A DNA stretch of 64,000 bases from contig JADJNF010000009.1 in the NCBI GenBank assembly GCA_016714445.1, positions 496,001-560,000 on the forward strand. The letters run 5' to 3'. Origin of the DNA: Saprospiraceae bacterium (GTDB lineage: Bacteria; Bacteroidota; Bacteroidia; Chitinophagales; Saprospiraceae). Below are positions 18,577-27,214 of this stretch, in pieces. Position numbers and translations under genes: made by a program. Within the stretch, counting starts at the first letter, position 1. The number at the start of each line of letters is the position of its first letter. Under the pieces are notes generated by a model that was not told the origin of the DNA, ran no database searches, and saw only the letters and a list, made by a program, of their open reading frames with translations.

Positions 18577-18969
18577 TCATATGGCTTCTGCCAGTCTTCC
18601 GGCAATCATGTGTACAATTCGATTGCGCAGCTCGGATTCATATTTATAATACTTGATCACTTCCTGTTGGGTCATAAATCCAATAATACTACCAATCAAT
18701 ACATTGCGTAAAGGAATATCACTCTGCAACAATTTTTCCACAATTTGAATTCTTGTTGCCATATCAGTTGCTTTAATATCTCTTTTATGTTTGATAAGAT
18801 ATTGACTAAAGTAAACCAACAAAAATTCATGTTGGAATTTTATAATCGGTCTGAGTACCTGATTTTGTAATTTTTCCTGCTCTGAGGTGACTTCATCAAA
18901 TGTTGCCGAAACAATGTCCGGTCTTATATCTGTTAATATTTGTTCCCTATCCATATCAGAGCCAAACAC
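18577..18969 (-). CDS. Conserved all-alpha protein of unknown function
   Basis: This encodes a 130-residue soluble protein. It has a charged N-terminus, then LRPIIKFQHEFLLVYFSQYL, IVEKLLQSDIPLRNVLIGSI, GFMTQQEVIKYYKYESELRN and RIVHMIAGRLAEAI. No signal peptide or membrane helix is seen. The pattern (helix pairs ending in RNxLIGxxxG and a basic Arg-rich C-terminal helix) fits a small family I have seen in Bacteroidota without an assigned role. Other frames at this locus are shadows. It follows the trehalase gene by 28 bp on the same strand, so it is likely transcribed with it. A direct link to trehalose use is not shown. Confidence 0.75.
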   Translation of the reverse strand: MFGSDMDREQILTDIRPDIVSATFDEVTSEQEKLQNQVLRPIIKFQHEFLLVYFSQYLIKHKRDIKATDMATRIQIVEKLLQSDIPLRNVLIGSIIGFMTQQEVIKYYKYESELRNRIVHMIAGRLAEAI

Positions 18970-18997
18970 AAGCTATCATAAATCGTTCACAGATGAA

Positions 18998-20521
18998 CTA
19001 TTTATTTTCTGCGAGCCATTTTTTCATGGCAAGATACACCCCATTGGACCACCCAAAACCGTCCTGAACAGGGTATTCCCCTCCGCCACTCTCACTGTCA
19101 GGATCTACGACATTGTATTTTTCCATCATTTTACCAGTCAATTTAAACACCTTTTCATTCAGTGAAGTCCAACTTTCTGCTATTTTTACACCGAGGGCCT
19201 TTTGATGATAAGGAATGGTAGCCATGAGCGCCATCCATTGTAAAGGAGCCCAGCCATTTGGTGCATCCCATTGTTGTCCGGTAGTCATAGTTGTAGTGAC
19301 CAATCCTCCATCTTTTAGTAAATGTTTTTCCATGTAGTGAAGCGCTTTATGTCCCTGCTCCATGTCAACAAGACCAAAAGCAAGAGGAAAAATTCCAGCC
19401 AGATGGATAGATGGAGTTTGTTTTTTGGCAACAAAATCATAATCAAAAAAGTATCCTTCTTCTTCGTTCCAAAAGTACTTCAGGATCAGGACTTTCCGTT
19501 TTTCACTCCTGGCTTTGAACAAATTTGATTGTTCAGTATTTCCTTCCAAAAGAAATGCTTTTCCTAAAGTGACTTCAAGATGGTACATCAGGCAATTGAG
19601 ATCTACTGGTAATAATTCACAGGTATGTATACTGGTAAGCTCATCCGGGTCGACACACCACCTGCTACTGAAATCCCAACCTGATTCACAAGCAGATCTG
19701 ATATTTTGTAAAAGGGAAGCAGATGGCTTTGCCGATTGAAGAGTGAGATGTACATCTTCAGCATACATCTCAGATCTTGGCATATCCAATTTATCCCAAT
19801 ATCGGTTCAAAACCTGACCGTCTTCCAATTGTACCACATGTCTGTTTTCCTTCATTCCGGATTTCCAATCACAATCCATCCAGAAATTGTATTCTTTTTC
19901 CAACGGTTGAATATATTTTATCAAAATGTGGTCTCCCTTGATTTGAGCCAGGAGAGTCACCATCATACTGAAAAATGGAGGTTGGGACCGGCTTAGGAAA
20001 TATGTTCTGTTGCCATTCGGTATAAATCCAATCTCTCCGATCAACCAGGCAAAATTATCAATCATACTTTCTATCAGGTCTGTTTTATCATCTGCTTGCA
20101 GACCCAACATGGTAAAATAACTGTCCCAATAATAGATTTCATTAAATCTTCCTCCAGGTACAACATATGGAAAAGGCAACGGTATAAGAGAATTCCCTGG
20201 TCCAATATGGTCTGAATTACGCGTCAAATAGGGCCATAATCTGCTGATATGTGCCTCTACAGATTGGTGAGTGTCAGAAATAAAATCAGATGCAGGCTGC
20301 GCAGGAAATTCAAAGTATTGCAATACAAACCGGGCCAAATCAAAATTTTCTGAAGTCTTTTCATTTTTGTAGTGCTCCAAAATGGTCCTGGGATCTGCCA
20401 AAGGGATAGCATCGGACCATGATTTCCCATCACTCAGCAGACCGCTTAGCGCAACATCATGAAACAATGGGTCAAATATTTCTTCAGGTAAAGTAAGTGA
20501 TATCATATGTATATTAAACAA
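18998..20521 (-). CDS. treF: Cytoplasmic alpha,alpha-trehalase (GH37)
   Basis: This encodes a 507-residue enzyme that hydrolyses trehalose to two glucose molecules. It has the GH37 signature PGGRFNEIYYWDSYFTMLG at about 122-140. The catalytic-acid region is ESGWDFSSRWCVDP near 280 and the second signature QWDAPNGWAPLQW lies near 415. The base-region loop GGGEYPVQDGFGWSNGVYL is near 480. There is no signal peptide, so it is TreF-like rather than periplasmic TreA; the protein is slightly shorter than the E. coli enzymes (about 550). It diverges from an MFS sugar transporter across about 70 bp, suggesting a trehalose import and cleavage pair. Confidence 0.93.
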   Translation of the reverse strand: MFNIHMISLTLPEEIFDPLFHDVALSGLLSDGKSWSDAIPLADPRTILEHYKNEKTSENFDLARFVLQYFEFPAQPASDFISDTHQSVEAHISRLWPYLTRNSDHIGPGNSLIPLPFPYVVPGGRFNEIYYWDSYFTMLGLQADDKTDLIESMIDNFAWLIGEIGFIPNGNRTYFLSRSQPPFFSMMVTLLAQIKGDHILIKYIQPLEKEYNFWMDCDWKSGMKENRHVVQLEDGQVLNRYWDKLDMPRSEMYAEDVHLTLQSAKPSASLLQNIRSACESGWDFSSRWCVDPDELTSIHTCELLPVDLNCLMYHLEVTLGKAFLLEGNTEQSNLFKARSEKRKVLILKYFWNEEEGYFFDYDFVAKKQTPSIHLAGIFPLAFGLVDMEQGHKALHYMEKHLLKDGGLVTTTMTTGQQWDAPNGWAPLQWMALMATIPYHQKALGVKIAESWTSLNEKVFKLTGKMMEKYNVVDPDSESGGGEYPVQDGFGWSNGVYLAMKKWLAENK

Positions 20522-20557
20522 TTGTGCTACAATGATACATATTATTCATGAAAAGCC

Positions 20558-20565
20558 TATGTTTG
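20558..20565 (+). promoter_or_regulatory. -7 element upstream of MFS gene
   Basis: TATGTTTG is an exact match to TAnnTTTG, about 27 bp before the MFS start codon. No -33 TTTG lies at the right spacing, so support is partial. Confidence 0.35.
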
Positions 20566-20592
20566 TAACCAAAATCAAAACCATTTGCAAAA

Positions 20593-21810
20593 ATGAAGAC
20601 AGGAATCAGACTCTCCATATATATTAACTACTTTGTATTTGCCATTTTACTGAATAGTGTAGGTATCGTTATCCTAAAATCACAGAAAGTATATGGTGTA
20701 GATGAAGTTCAGGCAAGTACGCTGGAACTCTTCAAAGATCTTCCGATTGCTCTTGTTTCCTTTCTGATCGCATCATTCCTGCCACGTATCGGCTATAAAA
20801 ACGCGATGCTGGCAGCATTGGTTCTGGTCACTTTTGCTTGTTTGAGTATGTATTTCGGCAATTCATTTTGGTCAGCTAAAATACTTTTTGCTGCGGTTGG
20901 TGTGTCATTTGCATTAATAAAAGTATCCGTCTACTCCGTAATAGGTCTTCTGACCAATAGTCAAAAAGAACACAACAGTTTGATGAGCTCCATAGAAGGG
21001 GTTTTTATGTTTGGAATTGCTTTGGCATACTTTCTTTTTCCGGCATTTAATAATGAAAATGAGCCGGATAGCTGGTTGAATGTATATCCGCTTTTGGCCA
21101 CGATGAGTATTATTTCTTTGATCATTTTGTTTTTTGCACCCTTTGACGAAGGAAATGAAATACCCGGAGCAGATATCAAGGATGACATAAAGCAGATGTT
21201 TGGACTCATTGTGCAGAAACTGGTGCTTGTATTTGTATTTTCAGCCTTCCTTTTTGTCATGATCGAACAGGGCATAATGACCTGGTTGCCAACATTTAAT
21301 GACAGAGTACTAAAACTTCCCGAAAACATAAGCATAATGATGTCGAGTATACTTGCTGTATCACTGGGAATAGGAAGGTTGCTCGCAGGTCAGTTGACTA
21401 AAAAATATAGCTGGATCCAGGTATTATCTGTCTGTCTTCTGGCTTCCATGGCACTGGTTGTTTTTGTACTGCCTAAAACAGTGACCGCACAGGTGGACAA
21501 TATTCAGTCATTTACGGATATTCCGCTTATTGGCTTTGCATTTCCTCTGGTAGGCTTGTTTCTTGCCCCGATATACCCCATGCTCAATTCAGTAGTATTG
21601 AGTGCATTGCCTAAAAAACTACACAGTCCCATGACCGGACTTATCGTGATATTTTCAGCTTTGGGTGGGACACTGGGATCCAGACTGATTGGTTGGCTTT
21701 TTAAAAACATGGGTGCTGATCAGGCATTTTATTATACGCTCATCCCGATGGGATTTCTTTTTGCAGCAATATTTATACTTAAAAGATTGACCGATAAAGT
21801 ATCGGAATAA
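20593..21810 (+). CDS. MFS transporter, probable sugar permease
   Basis: This encodes a 405-residue integral inner-membrane protein with about 12 hydrophobic helices in two halves. The halves are separated by a charged loop near residue 190-205 (DEGNEIPGADIKDDIKQMF). The cytoplasmic A-loop region after helix 2 has LPRIGYKNAML, a variant of the MFS G-x-x-x-D/G-R-x-G/R-R motif. GIGRLLAGQLTKKYSWIQVL follows helix 8. The layout resembles the FucP/sugar:H+ symporter branch. It is divergent to trehalase and so could import trehalose or another glucoside. Substrate is an inference from position only. Confidence 0.8.
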   Translation: MKTGIRLSIYINYFVFAILLNSVGIVILKSQKVYGVDEVQASTLELFKDLPIALVSFLIASFLPRIGYKNAMLAALVLVTFACLSMYFGNSFWSAKILFAAVGVSFALIKVSVYSVIGLLTNSQKEHNSLMSSIEGVFMFGIALAYFLFPAFNNENEPDSWLNVYPLLATMSIISLIILFFAPFDEGNEIPGADIKDDIKQMFGLIVQKLVLVFVFSAFLFVMIEQGIMTWLPTFNDRVLKLPENISIMMSSILAVSLGIGRLLAGQLTKKYSWIQVLSVCLLASMALVVFVLPKTVTAQVDNIQSFTDIPLIGFAFPLVGLFLAPIYPMLNSVVLSALPKKLHSPMTGLIVIFSALGGTLGSRLIGWLFKNMGADQAFYYTLIPMGFLFAAIFILKRLTDKVSE

Positions 21811-21885
21811 AAGAATTCCCTTTTGCACCATTTTAAGATTGCTTAAAAAAATGTCACAGCATTGGATCTTGACATTATTATGTCT

Positions 21886-21916
21886 TTTGTTTTGTCGTTG
21901 CATTCACTTACCTTTG
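21886..21916 (+). promoter_or_regulatory. purF promoter candidate
   Basis: TTTG at 21886-21889 and an exact TACCTTTG at 21909-21916 are separated by 19 bp, matching the Bacteroidota consensus spacing. They end about 33 bp before the purF start codon. Confidence 0.6.
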
Positions 21917-21948
21917 CGCTACATCTGAAATGATACAAAAAATTTTGA

Positions 21949-23847
21949 ATGAGTGACCAAATAAAACACGAATGTGGTCTGGCTATGATCAGACTTCTGA
22001 AACCACTCGACTACTATCATAAAAAATACGGCACGGCACTGTATGGCCTGAATAAAATGAACTTACTGCTGCAAAAGCAACGCAACAGAGGTCAGGATGG
22101 TGCAGGACTGGTGACCATTAAGCTGGATTCTACACCCGGAACAAGATATATAAGCCGTCGAAGGAGCAATAGTCCACAATATTTAAAAGATCTCTTTGAA
22201 GGAGTATTTTCACATTTTTCTGATATCACTAAGGAGCAGCTCAATGATCCCGTGTGGCTCAAAGAAAATAAACCATACACAGGTGAGCTCTTACTTGGTC
22301 ATCTCAGATACGGAACACATGGGGCAAATACCATAGAAACCGTGCACCCTTTCCTCAGACAAAACAACTGGATCACCAGAAATCTGGTACTTGCCGGCAA
22401 TTTTAATCTGACCAATGTAGATGAATTGTTTGCTGAATTGCTTTCGTTTGGTCAATATCCAAAGGAAAAATCAGACACGGTGACAGTACTTGAAAAAATA
22501 GGCCACTTTCTGGATGATGAAGTGCAACGGCTTTTTAACTGGTTCAAACCTGAAGGATATACCAATCAGGAAATCAATGGCCTGATTGCTGAGCACCTGG
22601 ATGTACAGCGTCTTTTACAAAGGGCGAGCAGGAAATTTGATGGCGGATATGTGATGGCCGGATTGATAGGGCATGGAGATGCTTTTGTATTGCGAGATCC
22701 TGCCGGTATACGACCTGCATTTTATTATTATGATGACGAAATAGTGGTAGTGGCATCTGAAAGACCAGCCATCCAAACCAGTCTGAACATCCGATACTTT
22801 CAGGTCAAGGAATTAAAACCGGGACATGCTCTTATTATAAAGAAAAATGGAACGGTAACGGAAGAACTTTGCAAAGAGCCTACGCTTCAGACACCCTGTA
22901 GTTTTGAGCGAATATATTTCAGCAGAGGTACTGACAGGGACATATATCTGGAGCGTAAAAAACTGGGCGAATTGCTGGCAGATAAAATTTTGAAAGCGGT
23001 CCATTATGATTTTGAAAATACCTTATTTTCATTCATACCGAATACAGCAGAAGTAGCATTTTATGGTATGGTCAAAGGGCTTGAAGCCAAATTGAACGAG
23101 ATAAAAAATAAACAAATCCTGGCATTAAGCCAAAAAGGAGAACTGACCGATGAAGCGCTGGCCAAAATCCTTTCACAAAGCATACGTGCAGAAAAGCTGG
23201 CTGTAAAAGATGAAAAACTCAGAACATTTATAGCAGATGACGCTTCACGAGGAGAAATGGTTTCCCATGTGTATGACGTTACCTATGGTATAGTACAAAA
23301 TGAAGTGGATACGTTGGTACTTATTGATGACTCCATAGTTAGGGGTACTACTTTGAGAGACAGCATCATATATATACTGTCAACACTCAGACCCAAAAAA
23401 ATCATTATTGTATCATCGGCCCCACAGATAAGATATCCCGATTGTTATGGTATTGATATGAGTAAAATGAAAGAGTTTGTTGCTTTCAGGGCATTGGTGG
23501 AATTACTGGATCAGGATGGAAAAATGCATCTCATGAGTGAAGTGTATGACAGATGTATTGAGCAGGAAAAACTACCTATAGAACAAATGGAAAATCAGGT
23601 TAAATTTTTGTATGATCAATATACTGAAGAACAAATTTCGGCAAAAATTTCAGAATTGGTCACACCTGCAAACATTAGCCCTGAGGTACAGGTGATTTAT
23701 CAAAGCATAGAAGACCTGCATAAAGCTTGTCCAAACAATACAGGGGACTGGTATTTCTCCGGCAACTATCCTACCCCCGGGGGTATGAGGGTTGTAAACA
23801 GAGCATATGTAAACTATATGAAAAACAATGACGAGAGAGCATATTGA
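21949..23847 (+). CDS. purF: Amidophosphoribosyltransferase
   Basis: This encodes a 632-residue enzyme of the first committed purine step: PRPP plus glutamine to 5-phosphoribosylamine. A short propeptide (MSDQIKHE) precedes the nucleophilic Cys9, which becomes N-terminal after processing. The class II glutaminase domain has RNRGQDGAGLV and LLGHLRYGTHG. The phosphoribosyltransferase domain has the PRPP loop VLIDDSIVRGTTLRDS near residue 456, plus IDMSKMKEFVAFRAL. It is longer than the ~500-residue E. coli enzyme, as in the Bacteroidota variant with an extra insert and C-terminal extension. It is transcribed alone from a good promoter and ends before a bidirectional terminator. Confidence 0.95.
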   Translation: MSDQIKHECGLAMIRLLKPLDYYHKKYGTALYGLNKMNLLLQKQRNRGQDGAGLVTIKLDSTPGTRYISRRRSNSPQYLKDLFEGVFSHFSDITKEQLNDPVWLKENKPYTGELLLGHLRYGTHGANTIETVHPFLRQNNWITRNLVLAGNFNLTNVDELFAELLSFGQYPKEKSDTVTVLEKIGHFLDDEVQRLFNWFKPEGYTNQEINGLIAEHLDVQRLLQRASRKFDGGYVMAGLIGHGDAFVLRDPAGIRPAFYYYDDEIVVVASERPAIQTSLNIRYFQVKELKPGHALIIKKNGTVTEELCKEPTLQTPCSFERIYFSRGTDRDIYLERKKLGELLADKILKAVHYDFENTLFSFIPNTAEVAFYGMVKGLEAKLNEIKNKQILALSQKGELTDEALAKILSQSIRAEKLAVKDEKLRTFIADDASRGEMVSHVYDVTYGIVQNEVDTLVLIDDSIVRGTTLRDSIIYILSTLRPKKIIIVSSAPQIRYPDCYGIDMSKMKEFVAFRALVELLDQDGKMHLMSEVYDRCIEQEKLPIEQMENQVKFLYDQYTEEQISAKISELVTPANISPEVQVIYQSIEDLHKACPNNTGDWYFSGNYPTPGGMRVVNRAYVNYMKNNDERAY

Positions 23848-23891
23848 TTAGTTAATCATACAAAATAATTCTTCAGACCGACCAAACCTAA

Positions 23892-23929
23892 AAAAAAGCA
23901 GCCGAAACAAATGTCCCGGCTGCTTTTTT
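23892..23929. terminator. Bidirectional terminator, repeated family (copy 1)
   Basis: A-rich run, stem AGCAGCCG with CGGCTGCT, loop AAACAAATGTC and T-run, usable on both strands. It lies between convergent purF and the T9SS gene ending at 24043. The same stem and loop recur at 27023, 48805, 52373 and 57374. Confidence 0.85.
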
Positions 23930-23997
23930 AGTTTATTAATTTATTGTCACCAACCCCGCTACAACGTAGTTGGACAAACAACTCCACAAATCAACAA

Positions 23998-24042
23998 ACC
24001 CGCCTGACTCCTACGTAGTAGGCGGACAGGTCAACAAACAAT
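23998..24042. repeat. CCCGCCT hairpin and A/C-rich tail
   Basis: An inverted repeat (CCGCCTGACTCCTACGTAGT then AGGCGGACAGG) flanked by A/C-rich runs of the CAACAAA type, just after the stop codon of the T9SS gene. It is a member of the hairpin family targeted by the IS110 element. Confidence 0.65.
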
Positions 24043-26472
24043 TTAATAATTGCTGTTCAGCACTACCCTTTTGGTCACATCCGGTACTCCTTCAGCTCTC
24101 ACCCGAATGAGATACATTCCACTGGCAAAAGTGGTCAGATCTACCTCTTCTTTTCCTGTTGTTGATTCAATATTGATAGATCGAAGCAATTTTCCCTGGA
24201 GATTATACAACTCCATTTCCACATTTCTTTGGTGGTAACTGCTTAAGTCTATTTCTACTAGTCCGTTGGTCGGATTTGGTAAAATGCTGAAATCAGCTAT
24301 TGCAAGTATATCTTCCTGTGTATTAATCGCAGGTCTCATGATGCCTCCGCCAGTCACACTCACATTGGCAAAATTAGCTGTTACAGTGCTATTGGCTGTG
24401 TAATTGGTAACCACCAGTCCTACTTCTATACAATCGCCCATAGTAATATTCTGCACTCCGTTTAAAGACCAGGAACTTCCGTTTTGAGAGATAAACATCG
24501 AAAACTGATTGCCGGTACGGGTGATACGCAGCCAGTATCTGTTTTGACTCGGGAATTGTTGCGGATAGGCTTGTCCATTGGTGGTGATGCGGAATTCCCT
24601 TCTACTAAAACTACTCAGATTGGTCATCAGTTGTGCTTTTTTGGCACCGGCTGCATTACTCTCCCGCATGGTAACTCCTGCCCATCCCAAACCTCCTGTA
24701 ATAGAAGTCACCTGAGCTGTTATGCTTCCGTTGCCGCAGATAGTTTTTTGGGCAAAAGCGAGCTGGTCATTGGTATAGGAGCTGGTGTAGTAGCAGTTTT
24801 CAGAAGTAAGAGTGACAACCGTTGCAGATATATTTGCAGTACTTGAACAACCACCTACAGAACCGGAATTATGAGTTAACCCACAATTTCCAGTACATTG
24901 GCCAGGATCAGTTATCACCGGACTACTGTTAGGGCTATTTACATTATTATCATTGTTGCAGTTACATCTAGTGATGATACTTTGTACAGGACCATCTTGT
25001 GCATAAGCTGGCAAGCTAGTTGTCCATCCTGTATTATTGACGTTGTATTGTAATGTTGATCCTGCAGGACAGGGTGATAAAGGTGCTGTAATACTGCCCC
25101 CTGATCGCGTACAATTACCACCACATATACTATTGACGATTGTAACATTAGGAGGAACTGTAGTTAGTGTTGGACAAGAAACCGGGCAGTTGATCCTGAA
25201 AGTGTGGGTTGTGGCCGTCGTGGTCTCGTCATCCAGCAATATCAGGTAAGTGGTGCCAGCTGTCAATGGCCCGAAAGTTGTCGAAGTAGGCGAAGAAATA
25301 TCATCTAGACATGTCCAACCAGTGGAAGAACAGCTGCCGGAAGCATCCTTGTAAAAATAGTCTATATATGTCGCATCAGTGACCGTGACCTGCAGTGTAT
25401 GGATACCAGTTACTGTTGGCGTAAAGCTGTAAACCTTCTCAGCGCCGGGTGTTGAGAAGCCGCAATTATTCGGACTCCAGCCACCACCAGCGCCGCTCAG
25501 CGTGGCCGTTTTGGGGCTTTCGCAAGTGATAGATTCTAAGGGTGAAGCACAAGGGTCTACAGGCGGTGCCGGGCAGTTGATTTGGAAGGTAGCCGTAGAG
25601 GTGCTTGTATTCTCGTCGTCAAGTAGTATCAGGTAGGTAGTGCCTGCCGTAAGTGGTCCGAAAGTCACTGAACTCGCCGTAGAAACATCATCAATACAAT
25701 TCCAGCCAGTGGAAGAACAACCACCAGAAGCCGCCTTGTAAAAATAGTCAATGAAAGAACTATTGGTGGCCGTAACTTGTAGTGTATGCATACCAGTGAC
25801 TGTTGGCGTAAAGCTGTAAACCTTCTCAGCGCCCGGTGTCGAGAATCCGCAACTGTTTGGACTCCAGCCAGCACCAGCACCGCTCAACGTGACCGTTTTG
25901 GGGCTTTCGCAAGCGATGGTTTCTATCGGTGTGCAAGGGTCAGCAGGAGGTGCAGCACAGGTCACATCCAAAGTAAAAGTACCTGTTGCACTGGCATGGC
26001 CTTGTACCATGATGAAGTAATTGGTCCCTGCAACAGAAGTAAAGGTTACTGATTCGTCTGATGTGCCACAAAAATCGTTATCGTTCCCTGCCACGCAGAC
26101 CAAGGCCCCACAACTGCCGGAGAAGATGCCGACCTCCGAATCGAAGCTGGTGTTGGCACAGAGGCTTACTGTTACGGATTGGCCCGTGCCGACAAAGGTG
26201 TACCAAACGTTAGGAGCACCGGTAGCCAGAGTTCCGTTAGTGTTGCAGGCAGGAAAAGCGTCGTTGGTGGCGCCGACATTAGTTTGGCCAGTGAGAGAAG
26301 TGCCACAAGTGACAACACCGGCATTGGCGCAGAGGTCAGCTTGGGCGTTTGTAATGCCATGAAGCAGCAATCCCAACAACAGCACGATCATTTGGCTCGT
26401 TTTGACAGAAAACAATAACTTGCTTTTCAATGCATATTTAAATACAAGCTTGGGTAATTCGATGTTTTTCAT
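24043..26472 (-). CDS. T9SS type A protein with PPC-like domains
   Basis: This encodes an 809-residue secreted protein. The signal peptide ends HGITNAQA. Three pre-peptidase C-like beta-sandwiches follow; the last two are near-duplicates (SPKTATLSGAGGGWSPNNCG, LLDDETTT), a recent internal duplication of about 120 residues. A cysteine-rich section has CNCNNDNNVNSPN. Then comes the shared lectin-like block (ICGNGSITAQVTSI, GWAGVTMRESNAAGAKKAQL, FPSQNRYWLRITRTGNQF), DUF1349-like. The end is a type A sorting domain (ILPNPTNGLVEIDLSS to GMYLIRVRAEGVP). The protein should be a T9SS cargo. The terminal 290 residues are nearly identical to those of three other proteins here. Confidence 0.87.
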   Translation of the reverse strand: MKNIELPKLVFKYALKSKLLFSVKTSQMIVLLLGLLLHGITNAQADLCANAGVVTCGTSLTGQTNVGATNDAFPACNTNGTLATGAPNVWYTFVGTGQSVTVSLCANTSFDSEVGIFSGSCGALVCVAGNDNDFCGTSDESVTFTSVAGTNYFIMVQGHASATGTFTLDVTCAAPPADPCTPIETIACESPKTVTLSGAGAGWSPNSCGFSTPGAEKVYSFTPTVTGMHTLQVTATNSSFIDYFYKAASGGCSSTGWNCIDDVSTASSVTFGPLTAGTTYLILLDDENTSTSTATFQINCPAPPVDPCASPLESITCESPKTATLSGAGGGWSPNNCGFSTPGAEKVYSFTPTVTGIHTLQVTVTDATYIDYFYKDASGSCSSTGWTCLDDISSPTSTTFGPLTAGTTYLILLDDETTTATTHTFRINCPVSCPTLTTVPPNVTIVNSICGGNCTRSGGSITAPLSPCPAGSTLQYNVNNTGWTTSLPAYAQDGPVQSIITRCNCNNDNNVNSPNSSPVITDPGQCTGNCGLTHNSGSVGGCSSTANISATVVTLTSENCYYTSSYTNDQLAFAQKTICGNGSITAQVTSITGGLGWAGVTMRESNAAGAKKAQLMTNLSSFSRREFRITTNGQAYPQQFPSQNRYWLRITRTGNQFSMFISQNGSSWSLNGVQNITMGDCIEVGLVVTNYTANSTVTANFANVSVTGGGIMRPAINTQEDILAIADFSILPNPTNGLVEIDLSSYHQRNVEMELYNLQGKLLRSINIESTTGKEEVDLTTFASGMYLIRVRAEGVPDVTKRVVLNSNY

Positions 26473-26720
26473 AAAATGTTTTTAGAAGTCAAAAAAATAA
26501 AAAATTGGAAATGAACAATGTTTCAAAATTTAAAACATTTTCGGTATAAATATAAAATAAGATTTGCAGTAAACCAAATAGGATAAAAAATAAATTGAAA
26601 ATATGTGAATATAATTTATACATTTATGTAATATAAATAAATCCAATACTTAATACATGTTAAATAATTATAATAATTTAATTTTGATAGTTGCAGTATT
26701 TAAATTTTTGCTACTTCATT

Positions 26721-26893
26721 TTAACCGTAAATATGCATTAGAAAATCTATTACGAACCTAACTTGCTGCAAATCAGAAGCTTCGCCAACTTATCTTCTGA
26801 AACCATAGCGGTGCTATGCTTTTCGAAGCTAAGTCGCTGATTTATTGCAATTTAGTCTCTCACTACGAATTCTAATGCATAATTACGGTTTAA
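26721..26893. repeat. 60-bp palindrome split by an insertion
   Basis: The ends TTAACCGTAAATATGCATTA and TTCTAATGCATAATTACGG form an inverted repeat identical to the uninterrupted 60-bp palindrome at 36521-36580. Here 113 extra bases separate the halves. The intergenic region 26473-27214 otherwise holds only a terminator and hairpin DNA. Confidence 0.8.
26757..26863. mobile_element. 107-bp foldback element with 6-bp duplication
   Basis: Flanked by TACGAA at 26751-26756 and 26864-26869, present once at the empty site (36551-36556). Its ends are imperfect inverted repeats (CTAACTTGCTGCAAATCAG against CTAAATTGCAATAAATCAG). The centre folds through CCATAGC/GCTATGC. It encodes no protein, so it is a MITE-like non-autonomous element. 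Confidence 0.6.
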
Positions 26894-27022
26894 ACAATTG
26901 CTGAAAAAAATATAGTTAATCCCTTAAATCTTTCAAATATACATTGATTTCGATGAAATTTTATTTGGGAGATGATATTACAGTAAGGTTGCCATGTAGT
27001 TATAATACCTCGCCTTTTTTCT

Positions 27023-27060
27023 AAAAAAAAACAGCCGAAACAAATGTCCCGGCTGCTTTT
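27023..27060. terminator. Terminator, repeated family (copy 2)
   Basis: Same AAACAAATGTC loop and CAGCCG/CGGCTG stem with A- and T-runs as copy 1. It serves the minus-strand giant gene ending at 27215. Confidence 0.8.
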
Positions 27061-27095
27061 CTATTTTATTAATATACTGACAACAATTCTACAAA

Positions 27096-27212
27096 CCTGC
27101 CTGACTCCTACATAGTAGGCGGGCAGGTCAACAACTCTCCAAATCCGCAATTCAACATTTCAGCAACTCAGCAACTCCACAACTCCACAAATCAACAAAT
27201 CAACAAATCTGC
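27096..27212. repeat. CCTGCCTG hairpin and A/C-rich low-complexity DNA
   Basis: A hairpin (CCTGCCTGACTCCTACATAG and its arm TAGGCGGGCAGG), then about 80 bp of CAACTC/CAACAAATC-type runs with a period near 8-9 bp. It reaches the stop codon of the giant gene. The same arrangement follows other T9SS genes here. Confidence 0.65.
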
Positions 27213-27214
27213 AA

